This document shows, piece by piece, positions 1 to 11,744 of a stretch of DNA of 64,000 nucleotides. Under the pieces are notes generated by a model, which searched no databases, was not told the DNA's origin, and saw only the letters and a program-made list of their open reading frames with translations. Source of the stretch: Wuchereria bancrofti. Taxonomy: Eukaryota; Nematoda; Chromadorea; Rhabditida; Onchocercidae. The translations under genes and the position numbers were made by a program. How positions within the stretch are numbered: the first letter of the stretch is position 1; every line of letters starts with the position of its first letter. The stretch lies in contig SSBO01000012.1 of NCBI GenBank assembly GCA_005281725.1, positions 12,625,247 through 12,689,246 on the forward strand, written 5' to 3'.

Positions 1-1150
1 AAAAGAAAAAAACGAAGTGTTTCTTTTTTCATCCTCCTTTTTTAATGACCCGATTCAATTTACGCTAAAGAAATATTGGATACTTTTTTTTATCCGATAG
101 TTTAGTGTAATCATGATTCACTGTTTTTTGATGATGTTCTTTGTACACCACTGAATAAACATTGTAATTAAAATATATATTATCAAATAAAACAATGTCG
201 AATTCACCCTCAAATTCCATTGAAAACATCTCCTGCAAGTTGTTATTACTAGTGACAGCATTTCCTTCAGATATTCCAAATGTCTTTCAACGAAAACTTT
301 ACTTTTACATCGAATGTCAACTACGGAAAGTAGCTGGCATAGAGAATATGTGACGACAATTATCGGAAAAGGATTTGCATAATGCTTTTGCGATTGATTT
401 CAGTATTGTCTTTTGTATCGGAATTTTTTTCAAATATATTGTAGAAATTATAGTAGAACCAATGTGAAAAAAAAGTAAGTCACGATGAGTAGATGACAGA
501 AAAAGCAGAGCAAAACAGAACGGTTAATGAATGACCACACCTTTTCATATGTTGATATTTTCATATGTTTTAATGAAATTTTTATATGTCTTAATGAAAA
601 CTTTTGTTTTGTATAACAACTATTAGAAGTATGATATTAGAAAGGGAATTTGCATAATATTTCTGCGATGAAATTCGTTTCAGTCTTTTCTTTAGCAGTA
701 AAATTTTCTACAGTTTGTTTTCTGCAATTCGCTTTTTTTCTTCCTTATGAATCTTTCGATGCAATGTTTTCACATACTTCAAATCAACTTTAAAAGCTTT
801 GTCGTAGTTCCTATAATTCTATTGTACAAGAATAATGAAAATAAGTGCAGTACTGATTCATATCAACAAAGATTGCTTATGTATTCTGCATCAACACTTT
901 GCACTTCATTCATTTTTTCAATATATAATCATTGTGACTTAAAAAAGCACTCAACCAAACTGTTCGATTAAATCCACAAAATTCTAATCCGAAAAGTTGT
1001 AACCTTGTAGAAGAACAGAAATAAACAACAATTTCATTTTTCTATTGCAATTACTTCACAAATATTTGGGATATATTTGTTTGGGATATGTTTGAAAAGC
1101 CCCTAATTTAAATTAAAGAAGTCAATGAGGAAATTTTATCGATTAAATTT
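1..1150. other. AT-rich stretch, no gene recognised
   Basis: Both strands are dense in stops. The longest open stretch here (747-971, plus strand, 74 codons) has composition typical of random AT-rich DNA, with no recognisable domain, and I see no splice-bounded exon. No RNA gene was recognised. Confidence 0.5.
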
Positions 1151-1758
1151 GTTAGAATTTATAGGCTTCAAAACTGGAATAATCAAAATGTATTGAAAGT
1201 TATTTTTGAATTCCTACGTAATTAATTTTCGCCAGTTTTTCGTTGGTTGTAACCTAATTTATTTGTGGAACATTTAAACGTATGTTAGAATTGGAGAAAT
1301 CATTCCAATTAGGGTTATTTCGTGGGTTCATATTATGAACAATGATTGTTTTAAAGATTGTTGGTTCAACTTCAAATTATTTATTATTATTATTTATTTA
1401 TTATTATTATTAATATTATTTGTTATCACTATTATTATCATTATTATTATTACTAATTACTATTATCATTATTTTTTTTTACTAGTAAGAAAATCAATCC
1501 TTTGGTAACTCTAAAGTATGCACAAAGTTTAATTAAACTATTCTTCAATAAGCAGTGGGGGAGGATTAGAAATGAATGTTTTGGGGAATTTTTAGCAACA
1601 GCTGAAGTTTATAATATTAAAATAATTTAGCACTCTCTACTTGATATTAAGAAAAATGTTTAAATTCAATAAAAAATTGCTTCTTGTTCGCTCCAATTTA
1701 GCTCTCACAGAATTCTGGTGCTATTGAAAATCAAACGATAAATGATCATTTCATTAGT
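1151..1758 (+). repeat. direct copy of 2897-3504 ending at an N
   Basis: The 608 nt ending at the N at 1759 match 2897-3504 base for base wherever I compared them, including the long ATT/ATTT microsatellite at about 1380-1475. After the N the sequence continues as the reverse complement of the same locus. A truncated copy stopping exactly at an N points to an unmerged contig end. Confidence 0.85.
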
Positions 1759-1776
1759 NCAATATAAGGTCTAAGG

Positions 1777-1968
1777 TTAGCAATTGCCTTCTAAACATGC
1801 AACAGCAAAACGATTCGTTATTTGAGGTTCGTTATCTTTGACAGATAACCCGAATGAACCAAGTCCTTCAAATTTTGCCTTTGTTTCTTTCGCTGGAATC
1901 CATTTATTATCTATTTTCTTCCACGTTTTAATGATCCAATGTTTTTCATCATAATTTTCACCTTTGAT
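1777..1968 (-). CDS. inverted copy of the unknown terminal exon
   Basis: Exact reverse-complement copy of 3823-4014, lying in the left arm of the palindrome, with the same acceptor, reading frame and stop. It should not be counted as an independent gene until the palindrome is confirmed. Confidence 0.35.
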   Translation of the reverse strand: MKGENYDEKHWIIKTWKKIDNKWIPAKETKAKFEGLGSFGLSVKDNEPQITNRFAVACLEGNC

Positions 1969-3822
1969 CTGAAGAAAATTTCAAATATAACTTCGTATTT
2001 TATTGCATGAACTCTAACTTTCCAAAAAAAGCTATGAATTTTTGAATTGTATTAATGTGAAGCATAAATGCTAATTAAACATAGATAAAAGAAGTTATAC
2101 TATTTTACACAGTTTGAATTTGAAATAGTTTATCCGTTTTTGACTGCATTTTAACCTTAATTTTACATGATGTTATTGACAGAATGCAATTAGCCAAGGT
2201 CAATGAGTACCACATCCTGCAATTACTCCTATATCACAAATCATGAGTTCCTTTTTTGGCTTTTTTTGTTTTTTTAAATTGAATTTACTAATGAAATGAT
2301 CATTTATCGTTTGATTTTCAATAGCACCAGAATTCTGTGAGAGCTAAATTGGAGCGAACAAGAAGCAATTTTTTATTGAATTTAAACATTTTTCTTAATA
2401 TCAAGTAGAGAGTGCTAAATTATTTTAATATTATAAACTTCAGCTGTTGCTAAAAATTCCCCAAAACATTCATTTCTAATCCTCCCCCACTGCTTATTGA
2501 AGAATAGTTTAATTAAACTTTGTGCATACTTTAGAGTTACCAAAGGATTGATTTTCTTACTAGTAAAAAAAAATAATGATAATAGTAATTAGTAATAATA
2601 ATAATGATAATAATAGTGATAACAAATAATATTAATAATAATAATAAATAAATAATAATAATAAATAATTTGAAGTTGAACCAACAATCTTTAAAACAAT
2701 CATTGTTCATAATATGAACCCACGAAATAACCCTAATTGGAATGATTTCTCCAATTCTAACATACGTTTAAATGTTCCACAAATAAATTAGGTTACAACC
2801 AACGAAAAACTGGCGAAAATTAATTACGTAGGAATTCAAAAATAACTTTCAATACATTTTGATTATTCCAGTTTTGAAGCCTATAAATTCTAACATGTTA
2901 GAATTTATAGGCTTCAAAACTGGAATAATCAAAATGTATTGAAAGTTATTTTTGAATTCCTACGTAATTAATTTTCGCCAGTTTTTCGTTGGTTGTAACC
3001 TAATTTATTTGTGGAACATTTAAACGTATGTTAGAATTGGAGAAATCATTCCAATTAGGGTTATTTCGTGGGTTCATATTATGAACAATGATTGTTTTAA
3101 AGATTGTTGGTTCAACTTCAAATTATTTATTATTATTATTTATTTATTATTATTATTAATATTATTTGTTATCACTATTATTATCATTATTATTATTACT
3201 AATTACTATTATCATTATTTTTTTTTACTAGTAAGAAAATCAATCCTTTGGTAACTCTAAAGTATGCACAAAGTTTAATTAAACTATTCTTCAATAAGCA
3301 GTGGGGGAGGATTAGAAATGAATGTTTTGGGGAATTTTTAGCAACAGCTGAAGTTTATAATATTAAAATAATTTAGCACTCTCTACTTGATATTAAGAAA
3401 AATGTTTAAATTCAATAAAAAATTGCTTCTTGTTCGCTCCAATTTAGCTCTCACAGAATTCTGGTGCTATTGAAAATCAAACGATAAATGATCATTTCAT
3501 TAGTAAATTCAATTTAAAAAAACAAAAAAAGCCAAAAAAGGAACTCATGATTTGTGATATAGGAGTAATTGCAGGATGTGGTACTCATTGACCTTGGCTA
3601 ATTGCATTCTGTCAATAACATCATGTAAAATTAAGGTTAAAATGCAGTCAAAAACGGATAAACTATTTCAAATTCAAACTGTGTAAAATAGTATAACTTC
3701 TTTTATCTATGTTTAATTAGCATTTATGCTTCACATTAATACAATTCAAAAATTCATAGCTTTTTTTGGAAAGTTAGAGTTCATGCAATAAAATACGAAG
3801 TTATATTTGAAATTTTCTTCAG

Positions 3823-4014
3823 ATCAAAGGTGAAAATTATGATGAAAAACATTGGATCATTAAAACGTGGAAGAAAATAGATAATAAATGGATTCCAGCG
3901 AAAGAAACAAAGGCAAAATTTGAAGGACTTGGTTCATTCGGGTTATCTGTCAAAGATAACGAACCTCAAATAACGAATCGTTTTGCTGTTGCATGTTTAG
4001 AAGGCAATTGCTAA
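3823..4014 (+). CDS. candidate terminal exon, 63 codons, unknown family
   Basis: A clean acceptor (TTTTCTTCAG) is followed by 63 open codons and a TAA at 4012-4014. The predicted segment is mixed-charge and lysine-rich, starts IKGENYDEKHWIIKTW, contains GLGSFGLS, and ends in ACLEGNC, so it would be the C-terminus of a protein. An open run of this length is unusual in DNA this AT-rich, and it begins exactly at an acceptor, so it is probably a real last exon. I do not recognise the family. Upstream exons cannot be located because the sequence folds into the palindrome. Identical copies lie inverted at 1777-1968 and direct at 5314-5505; both are probably assembly duplicates. AATAAA motifs follow within about 300 nt. 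Confidence 0.45.
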   Translation: MKGENYDEKHWIIKTWKKIDNKWIPAKETKAKFEGLGSFGLSVKDNEPQITNRFAVACLEGNC

Positions 4015-5313
4015 CCTTAGACCTTATATTGCTGAATTTGAAATTAAAAAAATGAAGAGAACAAATGGATTGTTTATCATATGAGAATTATATTTTGCAT
4101 AACTTTATTAATTTTTCATACAACGAATTATACTGCTTTTGCTAAAATGCTGGCAGATGGAATTTAAAAAAATTTTATTTCATTTTGATGTTAATTTCAA
4201 AATTTAAGTTTTTTTTATTATGCTTGTTGCACTTGTTCACATTTATTTTGATACTTTCATGAGATTGGCATCTTCTGAAAATAAAATAACTTTGCTGTCA
4301 GAATTAATCCCAATTATGAAATCCTTATCACGGATTTACTGTTTCTAGTGCAGTATTTAATTCACGTGACAAAGGAAAACTGGAGAGTTGCGCTGTTTCT
4401 TTCCACTGATAACCTTTTTTTGTGACCTTCTGTCGTACAAAAAGTAAATCCAGGCGATTTAAGTGTTAGATTTTGCTGTCAAAAAACCAATGATGAGAAA
4501 TTGTAATCTTTATTTTAATTTTTATCGTTTAAGATTTAAACTTAAGAAGAAAAAAAAACTGTACGACATCNATGAACAATGATTGTTTTAAAGATTGTTG
4601 GTTCAACTTCAAATTATTTATTATTATTATTTATTTATTATTATTATTAATATTATTTGTTATCACTATTATTATCATTATTATTATTACTAATTACTAT
4701 TATCATTATTTTTTTTTACTAGTAAGAAAATCAATCCTTTGGTAACTCTAAAGTATGCACAAAGTTTAATTAAACTATTCTTCAATAAGCAGTGGGGGAG
4801 GATTAGAAATGAATGTTTTGGGGAATTTTTAGCAACAGCTGAAGTTTATAATATTAAAATAATTTAGCACTCTCTACTTGATATTAAGAAAAATGTTTAA
4901 ATTCAATAAAAAATTGCTTCTTGTTCGCTCCAATTTAGCTCTCACAGAATTCTGGTGCTATTGAAAATCAAACGATAAATGATCATTTCATTAGTAAATT
5001 CAATTTAAAAAAACAAAAAAAGCCAAAAAAGGAACTCATGATTTGTGATATAGGAGTAATTGCAGGATGTGGTACTCATTGACCTTGGCTAATTGCATTC
5101 TGTCAATAACATCATGTAAAATTAAGGTTAAAATGCAGTCAAAAACGGATAAACTATTTCAAATTCAAACTGTGTAAAATAGTATAACTTCTTTTATCTA
5201 TGTTTAATTAGCATTTATGCTTCACATTAATACAATTCAAAAATTCATAGCTTTTTTTGGAAAGTTAGAGTTCATGCAATAAAATACGAAGTTATATTTG
5301 AAATTTTCTTCAG

Positions 5314-5505
5314 ATCAAAGGTGAAAATTATGATGAAAAACATTGGATCATTAAAACGTGGAAGAAAATAGATAATAAATGGATTCCAGCGAAAGAAACA
5401 AAGGCAAAATTTGAAGGACTTGGTTCATTCGGGTTATCTGTCAAAGATAACGAACCTCAAATAACGAATCGTTTTGCTGTTGCATGTTTAGAAGGCAATT
5501 GCTAA
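5314..5505 (+). CDS. second direct copy of the unknown terminal exon
   Basis: Identical to 3823-4014, with acceptor, 63 open codons and TAA, lying inside the 1490 nt duplication. This copy continues into sequence past 6061 that is not in the first copy, so it may be the one in true downstream context. Confidence 0.4.
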   Translation: MKGENYDEKHWIIKTWKKIDNKWIPAKETKAKFEGLGSFGLSVKDNEPQITNRFAVACLEGNC

Positions 5506-7550
5506 CCTTAGACCTTATATTGCTGAATTTGAAATTAAAAAAATGAAGAGAACAAATGGATTGTTTATCATATGAGAATTATATTTTGCATAACTTTATT
5601 AATTTTTCATACAACGAATTATACTGCTTTTGCTAAAATGCTGGCAGATGGAATTTAAAAAAATTTTATTTCATTTTGATGTTAATTTCAAAATTTAAGT
5701 TTTTTTTATTATGCTTGTTGCACTTGTTCACATTTATTTTGATACTTTCATGAGATTGGCATCTTCTGAAAATAAAATAACTTTGCTGTCAGAATTAATC
5801 CCAATTATGAAATCCTTATCACGGATTTACTGTTTCTAGTGCAGTATTTAATTCACGTGACAAAGGAAAACTGGAGAGTTGCGCTGTTTCTTTCCACTGA
5901 TAACCTTTTTTTGTGACCTTCTGTCGTACAAAAAGTAAATCCAGGCGATTTAAGTGTTAGATTTTGCTGTCAAAAAACCAATGATGAGAAATTGTAATCT
6001 TTATTTTAATTTTTATCGTTTAAGATTTAAACTTAAGAAGAAAAAAAAACTGTACGACATCAATTCCACTCAAATTTTCTTGCATTTTCCCTTCCTTTGA
6101 TTGAATATTATTAAAATGCTATTTAATAAATTAAATATTTTTGCAATTGAATCTCTCAGTTCATACTTTCTTTTTCTATATTTCCTTAATATATGCATTT
6201 ACGACTCTTTTTTTTGATGTGAAGTGTTACTTAATTCTTTGACTTATTTGGTTTTGTTTTCATTAGCTGTTCTTAAAACAAAATTTGCTCTTACACATAA
6301 CATAGCAAGTAATCACGTTATCGGAAGGTATTTCATGTCTTGAAATGAACTTGAAAAATGACATCATTATAAACAATGCATGTAAATGATGCTGAATCTC
6401 TTCATCTGTTCATCAAATCATTTGTTACCACTAGTTGAAAGATCATGACCCAGAACCTCTCGTTACTTGAGGATCTAGGAAAAAGCAAATAAAAATGTCA
6501 GTTGTGTTCGAAATAAATTTATTTTGCCAATGAATTTTAACTTTATTAGCACTTAATTTCAACCAGATTTAATTTATTTCTTTGTTTCACTTACAAAAAT
6601 TAATGTTAATTGCAAATTTTTATAACGATCCATGCTTAGATTAATAGATGAAGTTAACTTCAATATCAAAATTAAATTCGAAACAGTAACTATTAACATT
6701 TATTTTTAAACATCGTTGTTTTAATTTAAAAAAGTGAATTTTGACCCTTAAATTTTCACTTATAAATTTAAGCATTGTTGTGAAAATATTACAGTTAGCG
6801 TCATTTTTTATAATTTAAACAAAAAAATTCAAATACGGTTAAGTACTAGTAAGGTTGCAAAATTAAAATTTACCAACAAAATAAATTTATCCCGAACTTA
6901 ATTGACATTTTCATCAGATATGATCTGTTCAACAACGACATCTCGATAACTGAAAAAAAATCTTTAAAAACTTCACTTTACACAAAAACAATTTAGAAAA
7001 ATTTTAAAATAAGTATAGATAACTGCTATTTTTCATCCAATTTTGGCATTGAAATTAATTTAACTTATTAATTTAAGCATGGATCGTTGTGAAAATCTTA
7101 CAGTCAGCAACATTTTTAATTTAAACAATGAAACAAATTTAGATCTGGTTAAAATGAAGTTTGAAAAGTTAGGGTTTGAGAAAAAGTTTGAAAAATCAAA
7201 ATCCACCAACAAAATAAATTTGTTTTGAAGTTAATTGACATTTTCATTTGTAACTGTATTCTTATCAGACATGACCTACTCACATTATTAATGATTAAAA
7301 GTAAGATGCAACAATTGAGGAAAATGCTAAGTGTTAACAATAAGAAAAATGTTTTTTTTCCTTTTTTGTTCTTGATTTCTGATTTCTATCTCTTTTATTA
7401 GATTAGACTAAATTTCTATCACCAATTGCTTTTAGATTTTTTTCTAATGTCAGATACAATTCTTCTTTGATTTCTTAAATTTCAACAGTCTAAAAAATGA
7501 TTCTCATATAGCTTCGTTTTGTTGTTATTTACAATTTTAATACATTATAG

Positions 7551-7630
7551 CTTAATGAAAGGTGCCAATCAACAATGGGATTATCCAGATGGATGGGCAT
7601 CAATAAATCATATGATCATTGAAGGATAAC
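7551..7630 (+). pseudogene. trehalase-signature exon with in-frame stop
   Basis: After the acceptor ACATTATAG an 80 nt exon-like segment encodes LMKGANQQWDYPDGWASINH followed by MIIEG, then TAA and a good donor (C|GTAAGT). QWDxPxGWA...HMIIEG is the glycosyl hydrolase family 37 trehalase signature (Q-W-D-x-P-x-G-W). Family members continue with Leu-Arg here, so TTA to TAA would explain the stop. Trehalase splits trehalose to glucose, and nematodes carry several copies. No other trehalase exon was found: neither the catalytic Ser-Gly-Trp-Asp block nor the Gly-rich C-terminal block. It is most likely a degenerate fragment or a mis-joined piece, or a real exon with one wrong base. Confidence 0.6.
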
Positions 7631-8681
7631 GTAAGTCAAATAATCCAACGTTTGTAACTTTTTTTACGGTATAAAAAAATTTCATGAAAGAAAGANGATT
7701 TAATTTATTTCTTTGTTTCACTTACAAAAATTAATGTTAATTGCAAATTTTTATAACGATCCATGCTTAGATTAATAGATGAAGTTAACTTCAATATCAA
7801 AATTAAATTCGAAACAGTAACTATTAACATTTATTTTTAAACATCGTTGTTTTAATTTAAAAAAGTGAATTTTGACCCTTAAATTTTCACTTATAAATTT
7901 AAGCATTGTTGTGAAAATATTACAGTTAGCGTCATTTTTTATAATTTAAACAAAAAAATTCAAATACGGTTAAGTACTAGTAAGGTTGCAAAATTAAAAT
8001 TTACCAACAAAATAAATTTATCCCGAACTTAATTGACATTTTCATCAGATATGATCTGTTCAACAACGACATCTCGATAACTGAAAAAAAATCTTTAAAA
8101 ACTTCACTTTACACAAAAACAATTTAGAAAAATTTTAAAATAAGTATAGATAACTGCTATTTTTCATCCAATTTTGGCATTGAAATTAATTTAACTTATT
8201 AATTTAAGCATGGATCGTTGTGAAAATCTTACAGTCAGCAACATTTTTAATTTAAACAATGAAACAAATTTAGATCTGGTTAAAATGAAGTTTGAAAAGT
8301 TAGGGTTTGAGAAAAAGTTTGAAAAATCAAAATCCACCAACAAAATAAATTTGTTTTGAAGTTAATTGACATTTTCATTTGTAACTGTATTCTTATCAGA
8401 CATGACCTACTCACATTATTAATGATTAAAAGTAAGATGCAACAATTGAGGAAAATGCTAAGTGTTAACAATAAGAAAAATGTTTTTTTTCCTTTTTTGT
8501 TCTTGATTTCTGATTTCTATCTCTTTTATTAGATTAGACTAAATTTCTATCACCAATTGCTTTTAGATTTTTTTCTAATGTCAGATACAATTCTTCTTTG
8601 ATTTCTTAAATTTCAACAGTCTAAAAAATGATTCTCATATAGCTTCGTTTTGTTGTTATTTACAATTTTAATACATTATAG

Positions 8682-8761
8682 CTTAATGAAAGGTGCCAAT
8701 CAACAATGGGATTATCCAGATGGATGGGCATCAATAAATCATATGATCATTGAAGGATAAC
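8682..8761 (+). pseudogene. second copy of the trehalase-signature exon
   Basis: Identical to 7551-7630, including the TAA after MIIEG and the GTAAGT donor, within the 1130 nt duplication. Downstream, to about 9.6 kb, I see no exon encoding the family's C-terminal glycine-rich block, so the gene does not obviously continue. Confidence 0.55.
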
Positions 8762-8826
8762 GTAAGTCAAATAATCCAACGTTTGTAACTTTTTTTACGG
8801 TATAAAAAAATTTCATGAAAGAAAGA

Positions 8827-9686
8827 AAAGTTAATCATTAACAATTGTCAATATCATACTACGATATTAATTTATGTCTTAACTATAAAATTACAACATT
8901 ATAATTGAAATATGACTAATATATAAAAGTTTAAAAATTATCATTATCGTGAGATAAATCCTTTCCTCGACAGCAGTATAATATTTAAATTAGTTTAAAT
9001 GAATTACACAACTTTATAAATCTTACAAAAGTGCAGCAGTAAAAGCAAATGTTTCCAGTTTTTGAGGCTTATAGTAATAACTTGTAGTAAACAATTCGTT
9101 TCGGATTCATTCAATTCTGTCACACTTCTACTTCTCGGTTAAGTAAAACAAACTTATTGCTCAGACTTATAATATATGCAAGATACATATTATAATTGCT
9201 CAGAAAATAATTTTAGATTTCCATTCGTTTTAATTATTTCCGCACAAATGAAACGAACAAAAATTAAATTAATATATGATATGCAAGATATACAGATTAC
9301 TACAATAAAAATTCTAAATTATTACATTTGTAAATCTACCGAAAGACATAAAATTAGGCCATAGGAAGAAGTGAGATTTCAAAATTTGTACAATAGCATT
9401 CACATTAAATTTTACTTTATAGCTGAAAATGAATTTCTTCAAATTTAAACTAATTCCAGATTATTTCAAATCAAATTCGAAAATTACATGTTTAAAACAA
9501 CATATGTAATCTATACACACTTATTTTCATACTATCCGAAATAAAAAAAGTGATAGCAAAAACAAGAAAAATGTACACAGAAAAAAAAGTTATATAGTAA
9601 AATATCTCTAAATATAATTTTTTACAAAGATTTTACAATAATCTAATAAAGATGCTAGGATTGCTATAGAAGTAATCAGTATTTAA
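8827..9686. other. intergenic stretch, 3' flank of the MOSPD-like gene
   Basis: AT-rich DNA without a recognisable exon on either strand. A 62-codon open stretch on the plus strand (9176-9364) has no domain or splice context. The part nearest 9687 should hold the 3' UTR of the minus-strand gene. Confidence 0.45.
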
Positions 9687-11250
9687 TCAACCTGGCCTCA
9701 GTAATACCAGTGTAATGAGACCTGAAATATAGGCGAAAACTAATTTAAGATGAACGGAAATATGTAACCAATCCGGTATCATTGTTGATACATCCAATCT
9801 TTCAGTTGGAAACATCAATGCAACTGCGCATACGATAACTGCACCAACGCATATCATTACCAAAGCTGAAGTTACATCGAAATGTGCTCGCGAAATCGGC
9901 GAAGACTGCAAGAAGGAAGAAAAATAGAATTAGAAGAAAAATAAAAAAGAATAAGGAATTGTAAAAAATAAAATTACAGTGGAAAAAAAATCACGTAGCC
10001 AGTTTTCTTTCTTTTTCTTTTCTTTCCTAACATAACACATTTAATCTTATGAAATTAAAACAACCAATTATTCTACAAATCCAATCTAAATACTAGTTAC
10101 CACTTGGAAGAGATTATTTGGAAAAAAGTGTAAAATATTTCATTTAATTTAATCATGAAATGGTCTCTTGATAAGGATAAAATTTTCAACAAATCATCTA
10201 TATCAAAAGAAGAAAATTGGGATAAAATTTAAATGTTTTTCTTTAATTTAATTTCCAAATTTTCTATGCAATCTTAAGACTAACAAACAGACAGGACCTT
10301 CAGAGAAATCAACATTTTTTTTAAGTTACATCATGTACAAATGAATACCATATTTATAAACACTGTTATGCTTTAATTCAAGGAAAAAAATTCTCTAAAA
10401 ACAATATTAAAAGAAATAATGAATACCTGGGCTGAATTTGTGCTACCCCGAACAGATGGATGTTAGTAACAAATGATAACATAGTGACTGAATAAATTTT
10501 GGCGTAGTTTCCACAACAGGAACATCAGTCGATCCAGAAATCTTTAAATAAACATAAAGAATAAATTTTGAATCAATTTGACTTATAATAAAAACAAGAA
10601 ATGATATTAAGCCAGCATATACTGAAAAGAAGTGATATTAATAAGGCCATATGGACTATTAATTCATCCGAAAATTCATCTGATTAAATCACCGTGAATA
10701 TTAAATGAGGCGCATAAATATTAAGTTACGCCATACAATATTGTGGGATATAAAATTTTTTAAATGATTGGAAGAAATAACATTTCATGAATAATTCTAA
10801 CATAAAGCTAGAATTAGCATACTAAGATGTACTGCAGATGAAAGTAAAATTAAAATAAATGTAATGCATTTAATGGTGTAAAAAAAATGTATTACAAAAC
10901 AAATTACCTTTATTGCAAAAATTACTTATGCACCGAACAAATTTCGATGCGAAATGTTTCTAAACCAGGACTTGTTTGAAATTGTAAGGCAATATGCCGA
11001 ATAACACCTGAAAAAGAAAAAAGTAGGAAAAATATAGTTTATTCCAGGAATTTAATACTTTTTATAAATCTTTTCTGTCGACAGTATCATATTATTTGAA
11101 AATTAATTTATCGAATCGATAAAATTAGAGGAGGATTTTGGAAGTATACAAGAAAATTTGAATATAATATTTACATATCAATAGAACATGATGCTCTCAA
11201 TATGCCACATGGTTCGATCGCCGAAAAGTTGTGTAAATTTGTACATTTTA
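9687..11250 (-). CDS. MOSPD-like MSP-domain, tail-anchored protein (3' part)
   Basis: Four exon-like blocks on the minus strand: 11175-11250, 10926-11007, 10427-10541 and 9687-9905. The first reads KCTNLHNFSAIEPCGILRAS, the second VIRHIALQFQTS...ETFRIEI; both match the MSP (major sperm protein) fold. The last encodes two membrane segments separated by PDWLHISVHLKLVFAYISG and ends LLRPG, very like the C-terminus of MOSPD1/MOSPD3 (PxxLHxSVNQKLVAAYxLG). The family sits in the ER membrane and binds FFAT-type motifs through the MSP domain. The N-terminal MSP exon(s) were not found upstream. Junction phases do not all agree: blocks 1 to 2 are off by one base, and block 3 reads well in two frames with a stop between them, so it is either decayed or carries sequence errors. 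Confidence 0.65.
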
Positions 11251-11435
11251 CTGAAATAAATAATATAATTCATTTTTTTTAATACAGTGATAAACTATAT
11301 TTAGAAGTTTGATCATTTCTTTTGAAAAATTGGATTACAAAAAATTTGCTTCATTTCATATTTTCATCATTTCACTTAACAATTTTTAGTATTTTGAACT
11401 GTTAGAATTTTTTCTCAATTGCTTTTAAGCAAATC

Positions 11436-11744
11436 GTTCAATACCTAATCTTCTTTCTTTTAACATAGCCTAAATTGATATAATGGTAAATGAAATGATA
11501 GAACTTTCAATTAGAAATTCTATGAAACTATGCTTTTGCAGAAGTTCAGCATAAAACATTTACGATTATTTCATTACTATGATTAAAAANGTTCAATACC
11601 TAATCTTCTTTCTTTTAACATAGCCTAAATTGATATAATGGTAAATGAAATGATAGAACTTTCAATTAGAAATTCTATGAAACTATGCTTTTGCAGAAGT
11701 TCAGCATAAAACATTTACGATTATTTCATTACTATGATTAAAAA
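11436..11744 (+). repeat. 154 nt exact duplication across an N at 11590
   Basis: Positions 11436-11589 are repeated as 11591-11744, abutting the N on both sides. Likely unmerged contig overlap. Confidence 0.85.

Larger units (their letters stand above)
1760..4031. repeat. perfect spacer-less palindrome, 2 x 1136 nt
   Basis: Positions 1760-2895 are the reverse complement of 2896-4031 (position p pairs with 5791-p), with the centre in AACA|TGTT and no spacer. Every landmark checked pairs exactly: the microsatellite, the GGGGGAGG tract, and the candidate exon at 3823-4014, which appears inverted at 1777-1968. Perfect arms with no loop are hard to keep in a genome and are typical of fold-back chimeric molecules or mis-joined contigs, although a recent natural inverted duplication is possible. 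Confidence 0.85.
3081..6061 (+). repeat. 1490 nt exact direct duplication across an N at 4571
   Basis: Positions 3081-4570 are repeated as 4572-6061 (offset 1491). The first copy ends directly at the N and the second starts directly after it, the pattern of two contig ends that overlap but were not merged. I saw no divergence, including in the microsatellite. Confidence 0.85.
6566..8826 (+). repeat. 1130 nt exact direct duplication across an N at 7696
   Basis: Positions 6566-7695 are repeated as 7697-8826 (offset 1131), abutting the single N on both sides. It contains the trehalase-like exon, which therefore appears twice. Probably an unmerged overlap. Confidence 0.85.

Noticed and set aside
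1380..2680. ATT-rich tracts as possible satellite or origin elements
   Set aside because: They are the same microsatellite seen in direct and inverted copies because of the palindrome and N-flanking duplications; nothing else suggests an origin.
7149..8471. 63-codon minus-strand open frames repeated exactly
   Set aside because: The repetition comes from the 1130 nt N-flanking duplication. The peptide is Leu/Ile/Phe-rich from AT-rich DNA with no splice context.
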